A stretch of DNA of 64,000 nucleotides from Rhodeus uyekii. Taxonomy: Eukaryota; Chordata; Actinopteri; Cypriniformes; Acheilognathidae. The translations under genes and the position numbers were made by a program. Under the pieces are notes generated by a model, which worked only from the letters and a program-made list of their open reading frames with translations, ran no database searches and was not told the DNA's origin. Below are positions 55,617 through 64,000 of this stretch, piece by piece. The DNA is taken from NCBI GenBank assembly GCA_037043235.1, contig JAWRVZ010000101.1:1680001-1744000 (forward strand), written 5' to 3'. Each line of letters starts with the position of its first letter. Position 1 is the first letter of the stretch.

Positions 55617-57112
55617 GGTCCTCCCTCACCAACAGATTATAAGATTTAAGGAGATTTGGTCATGTAAAAGACGAGGAGAAGCCAACAGAACAAGGAAACA
55701 CACATAGCAGTCTGGGTGATGTTATAGTGATTTCTAAGCTTCAGTGGATGCAGCTGGAAGTACTGAGGTGACATTCAGGCCGTAGATGGCCTGAGCACAC
55801 CCTCCATTACTGTCACCAGAAGAACATAGCACTTTTATAGTTCAGGGAAAACCAGAATCCCTGTAGTCAGGAAAAAACACAATTAGGTGAGCAACAAGGA
55901 GTCTGACAGGATCAATGGAGGGAAAGGTGACCCAGAGGGAACCTCTGAGAAGTTGTTGGATGGAAATACCATGGAGGAGCTGGTGGAATAGTGAAAGAGG
56001 ATTCAGGTTTGTCTTAAAGCCCAGAATAAAATGGTTATTGGAGACTCCTGTTGTCTGAGAGAATGGCCCATGACCTCTATGGTCAGGAAAACAACATAGC
56101 AAGATGGCAAGGACAAAGATCTGGTTGCTCTCTGTGGTCGAGATGAAAGAAGGAATGATATCAGTTTGTGCTCTAGAGAAGTTCTGGGTTGATAATAAAG
56201 GCATGGTCTTCATTCAGGTAGACAGCTCACACACAGTTTGATGGTGAACCAAATTGCAGTCTTTTTCAGGTCATGTATAGTGAACAAGTAAGTATGATGA
56301 CAGAAAATAACCGTTGGGATCGCAGGAAAGGCAATATGGGAACCACACTGATGGAGACAAAGAGGTAAAGATAAAGAGTCTTTCTATGAAGGAAAGCTGA
56401 AATGGAAAGCAGTCAAGTAAATCTACTCACTAAGAGCACAGAAGTTACTTTTACACTCCTTACAGTTGCCTTTGATGTCAATATATTTCTCAGTGGCTGA
56501 TGGAGAGACCTTGGCTCTTTTAAAGGCAAATGTGCAGGAGCATTTCACTTCTTGCCAAATTTGATGATTTATCACATGTGTCCAGATGCCAGGCTTAAAA
56601 ATTGTGTATTCCTTTTTTGTGTTTTAGACAACTTGTTTTTGTATTTTACTGTTTCAGGCATGAATTCAATCCATTTCTGAAATGGAACTTCAAGATCTAA
56701 AGTCCAGGAATCTGTTGGTCTGGGGAAAGGGACCCTGCCTCAAAAACAGCGTCATCACTACTGCCACTCGTTTCATGCTCACTTTCATGAGTAAACCCTA
56801 AAGCAGTCCAGATGTTGTGTCTGTTTAATTTAACAAAGGTGTATAGAGCCTTTGCAGTGATCTTGTTTTCCAGCTGCTTACTAATCTCTGTCCAGATGCT
56901 CTGATTAGGCGTAGCTATGTTGCCGTTTTGGACTGAGGCGTCTTTTGCTGAACGCAAGATGGTGTAAATAGAAGTTCCCTGTCAACTGTTGGTTTCTTGG
57001 GCATCTGGGATAAGCAAAACATAATTACCCACTTAAATAATCCTGACTAAAAAATGTCATGTACAGTTTAAACTTATTTTCATGCATAACTATAATGGTC
57101 TGAATACATAAA

Positions 57113-58023
57113 CAGTAGTACCTCAAGATACGAAAGGCTCAACTTACGAAAAATCCAAGTTACGAAAGCAAAGACGAAGAATTTTACTGCTCTACATACA
57201 AAAAGTTTTCAAGATATGAAAGGTTTCTGAAAGTCCGAGATTCGCCCCATAACAATTTTGAAACTTGCGCCGCACGCCGCCATCTTAGTTATAGTAGACT
57301 CGCCACCATCCTCCTGCTCTCCCATTGGTTCCTGATGCTAGCCAAGCCATGAGATCCTTCTCTCTAATTGGACAGCATCCCTCCCATCATGCATCTTCTG
57401 TGCTGGCGTGCTTTAGCTCAGTGGTCCCAACCCCCCGGTCCGCGGACGAAGTGGCACCGGGCTGCGGAGCGAATTCGCAGACCGGTCCGTAGATGAAATG
57501 GTACCGGGGCGCGTAGCGAATTCGCGGACCGGTCCGTGAGCTGCTGCAAACGGCTGCAAGCGGCTATGGCGCTGTGCCTGTGGAGACGTTTGAACAGTCT
57601 CTCTTGCGGTTGAACAGACGATCTCGCGTTTGAACAGTCTCTCTCACGCGGACATCATCCATCTCTCGCGCTCGCTCGCATGTGCACGAGATGGAACGGC
57701 TGCTCCTCATCTGGATAAAAGAAAGAAATCGCTGAAGATACAGTAACGGAGACGGCAATCCCTCACAAGGCCAGTGCTATTTTCGGCGATTTGATTGCAC
57801 AGGCGGAAGACGACGCCTCACTCGAAAGGTAAGCTTCAACATTTTTACGTTATTTCATTGTTTATAGGTCAATTTAGCTTTATTATGAAATTTAATGGGG
57901 TGTTTTTGGAGGGCTTGGAACGGATTAGCCATTTTACATGTAAAATGTGTTCCAAGATACGAAAAACTCATTATACGAAGGCCGCCTCGGAACGGATTAA
58001 TTTCGTATCTTGAGGTACCACTG
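57113..58023. mobile_element. Tigger-like MITE with a nested hAT MITE
   Basis: Inverted ends CAGTAGTACCTCAAGATACG (57113) and its complement ending 58023, followed by TA. Internal Tigger-type AT-rich arms are interrupted by GC-rich hAT sequence from about 57419. No transposase. Confidence 0.8.
57422..57560 (+). mobile_element. Nested hAT MITE fragment
   Basis: Starts CAGTGGTCCCAACCCCCCGG and contains two CGGACCGGTCCGT-like blocks, as in the opposite-oriented fragment at 55160-55292. Confidence 0.65.
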
Positions 58024-58399
58024 TATTAGTAATAATACATGAGGATAATATATCTTATATTAGGACCAATATGGTAATATTGACCCCTAGATCTACAGTA
58101 CAATGTATTACAAAAATCTAGCATGGGTCAGATGTGCAAATGTAATTAGCATTTCATACCTTCATTAGCAGTACTGTATTATATTAGCAATGGATTTTCT
58201 GTTCAGTGAACATTGACAATCTTAGCTCTCTTGTGTGTTGTACTATTCTTGAAGTTAACTAATAATGTTATAATTGACAGTGTTAAAACTTTGTACTTAC
58301 ATTGGGCAGAAATTTGATTTAGTTACTACTTCCTACATGAGGAAGTGTGCACTCTGCCACAACAAAAAGAGATTACTAGACCGAAAGTGAAAGTGTCAT

Positions 58400-61300
58400 G
58401 ACACAGACTCAAACACAAGGTTCCGACGTATCTGATTGTTCCAGACGGACCGTTTTTGACTGCTGCACTGCTGTTTCCTGTCTGCTCGAGTGGATTGCGT
58501 TTGTAGCGTCCTATAAACTTGTTTTTTGTTTTAGATCTTAAACTCGGCGTTCGTTTATATTGTTAAATACAAAATTTGATTATTTAATACACTGTAATCG
58601 TTAGCTTTAATCTATGTCACTAAACGCGTTAGCATTGTGCTATCTTACTGTCCGTGCATACAGCGTTTTCTCGCTCGCGCCTTTTTTCCCCAACTTCATC
58701 GAACAACTGGTCAACAAGTTGGATCAACACACGCGGTGAGTCATGTCATCTTCTCTAGTAATTGCTACGTGCACTTCCTGCTTCATGCATAGTCTGTCTG
58801 TCTCTGTCAGCTGTGAAGGCTTCACATGTGATAAATGTAGGGACATAGTCAGGCTGACAGAGAAGATCACAGAATTAGAGACACGCATCCAAACTTTAAT
58901 CGAGGATAGTAAGAATGCAAGGGCTTTAGATACTACTTTGGATGCGACTAGCTTAGCAAACCCTGTACATTGTTCGGTTCCGGCTGTAGAGCCCGTGCAG
59001 CAGGGCAACTGGGTGACTGTGAGACGGCATAATCGTGGGTCAAAAAACCACTGTTCCATTCCGATCAGAACATCAAACAGGTTCTCCCCACTCAGTGACG
59101 CACCCACTGAGAAACCTGTTGAAAGTGCCCTAGTGATTGGCGATTCTATTACTCGGAATGTGAAAATAGAGACTCCAGCCACCATAGTCACATGTTTGCC
59201 GGGAGCCAGAGCGCCTGACGTCAAAGCAAATTTAAAAGTGCTGGCTAAGGCTAATCGTAAATATGCTAAGATTGTTATTCACGTCGGCGCTAATGATGTC
59301 CGACTTCACCAGTCGGAGATCACTAAAACTAATATTAAAGAGGTGTGTGAACTCGCAAGTACGATGCCAGGCACTGTAATTTGCTCTGGCCCTCTTCCTA
59401 TGCGCAGGAGTGATGAGATGCTTAGCAGATTATCCTCACTCAATGGCTGGATGTCTAAGTGGTGCCCGCAGAATAACATAGGGTTCATAGACAATTGGAA
59501 AAGTTTTTGGGGCAGACCTGACCTGTTGAAAAGAGATGGTATTCATCCTACCCTCTGTCTCTCTAGTAATTTGGCATATAGTCTTAGAGCTAAACCTTGA
59601 CTAACTGGGGTCCAGGTCAGGAAGCAGACAAACTGGCTAAACCGACCGTCTGCTAGCTGTCTCACGTCACAGAGGTCAGATAAATTACAACACATAGAGA
59701 CTCTTTCACCTAGATATCATCCTATAGAGACTGTGTCTTTTCCCCGAATTAGTAAATACAAAAAACTCTCAAAACCGTTTAAGGGTAAAAATTTAATTGA
59801 TTTACAAACAACTAAGAGCGGATATAACACAAATGAACAAATGATAAAGCTTGGGTTACTGAATATACGATCCCTTTCCTCAAAAACACTTATTGTAAAT
59901 GATATGATTACAGATCATAAACTAGATGTGCTGTGTTTGACAGAAACCTGGCTAAAACCAGATGATTACTTTACTTTAAATGAGTCCACCCCTCAAGATT
60001 ACTGTTATAAACATGAGCCTCGTCTGAAAGGTAAAGGAGAAGGTGTTGCTGTAATTTATAATAACACCATCAGTACTGCTCAAAGGTCTAATTTGAAATA
60101 TAATTCTTTTGAAGTGATGGTCCTTAATGTAAAATTATCTAGTGCAAGTAATAACTCCTGTTTAACTTTTGTGCTGGCTATTCTATACAGGCCACCAGGG
60201 CACCATACAGACTTTATCAAAGAATTTGCTGATTTTCTCTCAGAATTAGTAATGTCTGCAGATAAAGTCATAATTGTCGGTGATTTTAATATCCATGTAG
60301 ATAATGAAAAAGACGCATTGGGATTGGCATTTAGAGACATCTTAAACTCTATTGAGGTTACACAACTTTTATCAGGACCCACTCATTCTCGTAATCATAC
60401 TTTAGATCTAATATTGTCACATGGGATCAATGTTGATACTGTTCAAATTCTACAGCAGAAAGGGAGTCAAAAGGGAGGCAAAAGGGAGGCCTACTGTCTC
60501 AGACTTTGAAAACCTTTAGCCTAGAAGAACTTGATGTTGCAACAGAAACTATTAACTCTCTCTTTTCCAGCACTTTAGACACTGTTGCTCCGTTGCTCTT
60601 AAAGAAGATTAAAGAAAATAGTCCAACACCGTGGTACAACGACACACCCGGGCCCTCAAGAGAGCATCCAGAAAAATGGAGCGGAGCTGGAAAAAAACTA
60701 AGCTAGAGGTTTTTCGCATTTCATGGAAAGACAGCTCTATTGCATTCAGAAAGGCCTTAAGATTAGCTAGATCTACTTACTTTTCTACCCTCTTAGAAGA
60801 AAACAAATACAACCCTAGGTATTTATTTGATACAGTGACTAAATTAACAAGAAATAAAGCCTCAAACCCAGACACTTTAAATCAGCACAGCACTAATGAC
60901 TTCATGGACTTCTTTACTTGCAAAATTCATAATATTCGAGAGAAAATTATAACCATGCAACCGTCTACTACAATATTCCAAAATACAGTAAATTTTAGTG
61001 TCCCTGAAAAAAAATTCCACTCCTTCACTGCTATTGGGGAGGAAGAATTGTCTAAACTCGTTAAATCATCAAAATCAACAGCATGCATGCTAGATCCAAT
61101 ACCAACTAAGCTACTGAAACAGATGCTTCCAGAGGTCATAGATCCTCTTCTTAATATTATTAATTCTTCTTTGTCATTAGGATACGTACCAAAAACCTTT
61201 AAGCTGTCTGTAATGAAACCGCTTATTAAAAAACCACAACTTGATCTTACAGAATTAGTTAATTATAGGCCGATATCGAATCTATCTTTTTTGTCAAAGA

Positions 61301-61850
61301 TTCTAGAAAAGGCAATATCTTTACAACTGTGTTCCTTTCTAGAAAGAAACGGTATCTACAAGGATTTCCAGTCAGGATTTAGACCATATCATAGTACTGA
61401 GACTGCTCTCATTAGAGTTACAAATGATTTGCTCTTATCATCCGATCGTGGTTGTATCTCTCTGTTAGTGTTACTGGACCTTAGTGCTGCATTTGATACA
61501 ATCGACCACAAAATCCTTCTGAATAGACTTGAAAATTATGTTGGCATTAGTGGAGTTGCATTAGCCTGGTTCAAATCATACTTATCTGACTGTTATCAGT
61601 TTGTAGCAGTAAATGAAGAGATGTCATATCGGTCACGGGTTCAGTATGGAGTTCCTCAAGGTTCAGTACTAGGACCATTGCTTTTCACCCTGTACATGCT
61701 TCCTTTGGGTGCAGTTATTAGGAAACATGGCATTAGCTTTCATTGTTATGCTGATGATACTCAGCTGTATATTTCTTCTCATCCTGATGAAACGAACAAA
61801 TTCACTAAATTAACAGAATTCATAACTGATATAAAAAATTGGATGACTTT
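58400..61850 (+). mobile_element. L2-group LINE copy C, nearly complete 5' part
   Basis: 5'UTR (about 58400-58742), complete ORF1 (58743-59600) and ORF2 from about 59733, truncated at 61850 by another LINE. It is highly similar to copies A and B. The exact 5' end is uncertain. Confidence 0.88.
58743..59600 (+). CDS. LINE ORF1 protein with SGNH esterase domain
   Basis: 285 codons, uninterrupted. An N-terminal cysteine cluster (C10, C13, C24, C29, C32) could bind zinc, and residues 37-60 form a probable coiled coil. Residues 127-270 match an SGNH/GDSL hydrolase: GDS at 133-135 (nucleophile Ser), GAND at 182-185 and DGIH at 265-268 (catalytic Asp/His). CR1/L2 LINEs often carry such an esterase in ORF1; its role is thought to involve membranes or RNP handling. 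The ATG at 58743 follows a long leader. The tail is slightly shorter than in copy A (HPTLCLSSNL against [14 protein letters not shown]). Confidence 0.85.
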   Translation: MSSSLVIATCTSCFMHSLSVSVSCEGFTCDKCRDIVRLTEKITELETRIQTLIEDSKNARALDTTLDATSLANPVHCSVPAVEPVQQGNWVTVRRHNRGSKNHCSIPIRTSNRFSPLSDAPTEKPVESALVIGDSITRNVKIETPATIVTCLPGARAPDVKANLKVLAKANRKYAKIVIHVGANDVRLHQSEITKTNIKEVCELASTMPGTVICSGPLPMRRSDEMLSRLSSLNGWMSKWCPQNNIGFIDNWKSFWGRPDLLKRDGIHPTLCLSSNLAYSLRAKP

Positions 61851-61902
61851 CAAGTTCAAGTTTTTTTATTGTCACATTACCACAGCACATGTGCCTTGGT
61901 AA
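59733..61902 (+). pseudogene. LINE ORF2 (endonuclease plus RT), disrupted and truncated
   Basis: Frame 59733-60509 holds the apurinic endonuclease domain ([34 protein letters not shown]). Near 60460 the SDH end of the domain is replaced by a purine-rich insert and a stop. RT resumes at 60631 with NYRPISNLSFLSKILEKAIS, LLDLSAAFDTIDH, QGSVLGPLLF and intact YADDTQLY. After DIKNWMT at about 61847 the sequence is foreign. A full protein is not possible. Confidence 0.85.
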
Positions 61903-64000
61903 GTGAAATTCTTTGGAGCATGCTCCAGAAATTTGCAGAAACAGTTAACATATAACCATACAAACTTCAACAGGTAAAATGTGCAATGTGCACATACATA
62001 GTCAGTACACACAGTGTACCATTGGCATGCTTACAGTTAGTGCTACACTACACATTATACTCAGAATATACATACAGTTAACATCACATTACACTATACA
62101 TTGTTTACGCAATTACACAGAATATACAAACTACATTATTGACATATATACACATAAAAATAAAAATGCTGAAGTGCCACAGATTGTACGTGAACTGGAA
62201 AGAGATGGATGTGCCTGATGTAACAGGTAGATGTTAAATGCAGTGTGTGTGTATATAGTGCAGTGTTGACTCTTAAAGTTAAGTGCGGTGTGTGGTGTGC
62301 CTTATTGTGGGGGTATGCTGTAGGGTGTATTAGTTTTGAATGTTTAGTAATCTCATAGCCTGTGGGAAAAAGCTGTCCCTAAGTCTGCTAGTGCGGGACC
62401 GGATGCTGCGGAGACGTCTTCCTGAGGGCAGCAGAGAGAGCAGTCTATGGGACAGGTGGCTGGAGTCACTGGTGATCCTCCGGGCTTTCCTTACACAACG
62501 CCTGGTGTAGATGTCCTGGAGGGAGGGAAGCTCACCTCCAACAATGTGGCTGGCAGTTCGCACGACCCTCTTCAGAGCTTTACGGTTGCCGGCGGTGCTG
62601 TTTCCAAACCAAGCAGTGATGCAGCCCGTCAGGATGCTCTCTATAGTACAAGTGTAAAACGATCTGAGGATGCTGGAGCTCATTCCAAACTTCCTCAGCC
62701 GTCTCAGGAAGAAGAGGCGTTGATGTGCCTTCTTCAGCACTGCATCAGTGTGTGCAGTCCAGGTGAGATCCTCGCTGATGTTAACGCCGAGGAACTTAAA
62801 GCTGCTTACCCGCTCCACAGGTGTCTTGTCGATGGTGATGGGTCTGTGTTCTCGGCTCTGTCTCCTGAAATCCACCACCAGCTCCTTAGTCTTGTCGGTG
62901 TTGAGTGAGAGGTGGTTTTCCTGACACCATTTAGTCAAGGTGCTTACCTCCTCTCTGTAGGCCGTTTCATCGTTGTCAGTGATCAGGCCTATCACCGTTG
63001 TGTCGTCGGCGAATTTGACGATGACGTTGGAGCTGTGTGTGGATGTACAGTCATGTGTGTACAGGGAGAACAGGAGTGGGCTGAGGACACAGCCCTGAGG
63101 AGCACCAGTGTTGAGGGTCAGCGGGGATGATGTTTTGTTGCCCATTCTGACCACCTGACTTCTGCCTGTCAGGAAGTCCAGAATCCAGCTGCACAGAGAT
63201 CTGTTTAGTCCCAGAGTCTGGAGCTTCACAACAAGTGTAGTGGGCACTATGGTGTTAAATGCAGAGCTGTAGTCCACAAACAGCATTCTCACATAGGTGT
63301 TCCTGTTTTCCAGGTGGGAGAGAGCAGTGTGTAGGGTGAAAGCAATAGCGTCATATGTAGAACGGTTACTACGATATGCAAATTGTAGTGGATCCAGTGA
63401 TGAAGGCAGCACAGAGCAGATGTAGTCTCTGACGAGTCTCTCAAAACACTTGCTGTAAATGGGTGTGAGAGCTACGGGCCTCCAGTCATTTAAGCAGGTG
63501 GTTTTGCTTTTCTTTGGTATGGGCACAATGGTGGATTTTTTAAAGCACGAGGGAACCACAGACAGACAGAGGGAGAGATTGAAAATGTCTGTGAAGACAC
63601 CGGCTAGTTGGAATGCGCATGATCGGAGCACGCGGCCTGGGATGCCATCAGGACCCGCAGCCTTGCGGATATTTACCCGTCGGAAAGATCGGGTTACATC
63701 CGCGACGGAGACGGTGAGTGCACTCGCGTCTCCTGCAGCAGCCGCGGGAGCGCTCTCTGTGTGGGCGGTGTTGTGAGCCTCGAAACGAGCATAAAAGTTA
63801 TTAAGCTCATCCGGCAGAGAGGCGGCAATGTTCACCATAGCTGGTTTATTCCCTTTAAAGTCTGTGATGTTACTGATGCCCTGCCACATACTTCTTGGAT
63901 CGTTGTTGTTGAATTGTTCTTCAACTTTGATTTTATATAGCCTTTTCGCGGCTTTGATGGATTTCCTGAGATCGTAACTAGCTTGTTTGCGATCATCAGC
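61851..64000 (-). mobile_element. Second non-LTR retrotransposon, minus strand, cut by the window end
   Basis: Inserted in LINE copy C. Its 3' tail in minus sense ends AATAAAAAAACTTGAACTTG near 61851, followed upstream by a 3'UTR (61870-62329) and ORF2. The 5' part lies beyond 64000. Confidence 0.85.
62330..64000 (-). CDS. LINE ORF2 reverse transcriptase, C-terminal part, open
   Basis: Open from the window edge (64000) to a stop at 62330, 556 codons with no interruption. RT blocks: [69 protein letters not shown] and [12 protein letters not shown] (FADD catalytic box), then [11 protein letters not shown] and FKFLGVNI. The C-terminus has a CxxC-like arrangement typical of LINEs. Clade is uncertain: an I/Nimb- or Rex-like fish LINE. 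Lack of stops suggests a recent insertion that could still be active if the 5' part is whole. Confidence 0.85.
   Translation of the reverse strand, partial: ADDRKQASYDLRKSIKAAKRLYKIKVEEQFNNNDPRSMWQGISNITDFKGNKPAMVNIAASLPDELNNFYARFEAHNTAHTESAPAAAAGDASALTVSVADVTRSFRRVNIRKAAGPDGIPGRVLRSCAFQLAGVFTDIFNLSLCLSVVPSCFKKSTIVPIPKKSKTTCLNDWRPVALTPIYSKCFERLVRDYICSVLPSSLDPLQFAYRSNRSTYDAIAFTLHTALSHLENRNTYVRMLFVDYSSAFNTIVPTTLVVKLQTLGLNRSLCSWILDFLTGRSQVVRMGNKTSSPLTLNTGAPQGCVLSPLLFSLYTHDCTSTHSSNVIVKFADDTTVIGLITDNDETAYREEVSTLTKWCQENHLSLNTDKTKELVVDFRRQSREHRPITIDKTPVERVSSFKFLGVNISEDLTWTAHTDAVLKKAHQRLFFLRRLRKFGMSSSILRSFYTCTIESILTGCITAWFGNSTAGNRKALKRVVRTASHIVGGELPSLQDIYTRRCVRKARRITSDSSHLSHRLLSLLPSGRRLRSIRSRTSRLRDSFFPQAMRLLNIQN

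Larger units (their letters stand above)
53978..56957 (-). pseudogene. Decayed transposon-encoded protein (MULE-like?), fragmented
   Basis: Minus-strand pieces in order: 56697-56957 (IWTEISKQLENKITAKALYT, an N-terminal block), 54511-54804 (SGHIFWYQGVLAGDEHSSVP then VVQMLSERHDVKAI) and 53978-54349 (CFVRVDVAHCIKMICQW and VVALSETEGNDGSEPP). The order and spacing fit one protein of a DNA-transposon family found in fish; a MULE-type transposase is my best guess and is uncertain. Stops and frameshifts separate all pieces. A 180-bp segment is duplicated within it and a hAT fragment is inserted. Confidence 0.5.

Noticed and set aside
62447..63776. Plus-strand frames in the last 1.5 kb
   Set aside because: Antisense shadows of the minus-strand LINE reverse transcriptase.

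Overview
The window looks like teleost nuclear DNA, most likely cypriniform. It has spliced vertebrate genes with GT-AG introns, long (AC)n tracts, C2H2 finger paralogs of the fish type with a short acidic first exon, and a fish-like repeat mix (DIRS, L2-group LINEs ending in TTGAC repeats, Ty3/gypsy LTR elements, hAT MITEs, pogo/Tigger).

Layout. 1-1292: broken gypsy pieces. 1377-5077 (+): a three-exon gene that reads in frame from a THAP domain into eight C2H2 fingers. 5380-9000: a decayed DIRS element with foreign insertions. 9000-11480: an endogenous-retrovirus-like relic (primer-site-like sequence and broken gag). 11480-21635: L2-group LINE copies in both orientations, carrying nested hAT insertions and a gypsy element whose pol is replaced by a palindrome. 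21640-23190 (+): a frameshifted second copy of the finger gene. 24090-26960: a 27-bp minisatellite. 28440-29376 (+): an intact two-exon C2H2 gene. 30839-52799 (-): the complete mov10l1 gene, 26 coding exons with consistent phases and 1137 codons. 53120-58025: Tigger-like and hAT MITEs and remnants of a transposon-encoded protein. 58400-64000: a long L2-group LINE interrupted by an opposite-strand LINE that runs off the window.

Function. mov10l1 encodes the germline RNA helicase that feeds piRNA precursors to PIWI proteins. It sits between dense nests of the elements that pathway silences. The zinc-finger genes are probable DNA-binding regulators.

Most notable: the THAP/finger fusion, in which the old finger-gene start ATG reads ACA; the palindromic gypsy derivative; (TG)n tracts at seven mov10l1 3' splice sites; and exon 6 of mov10l1 flanked by complementary dinucleotide repeats.
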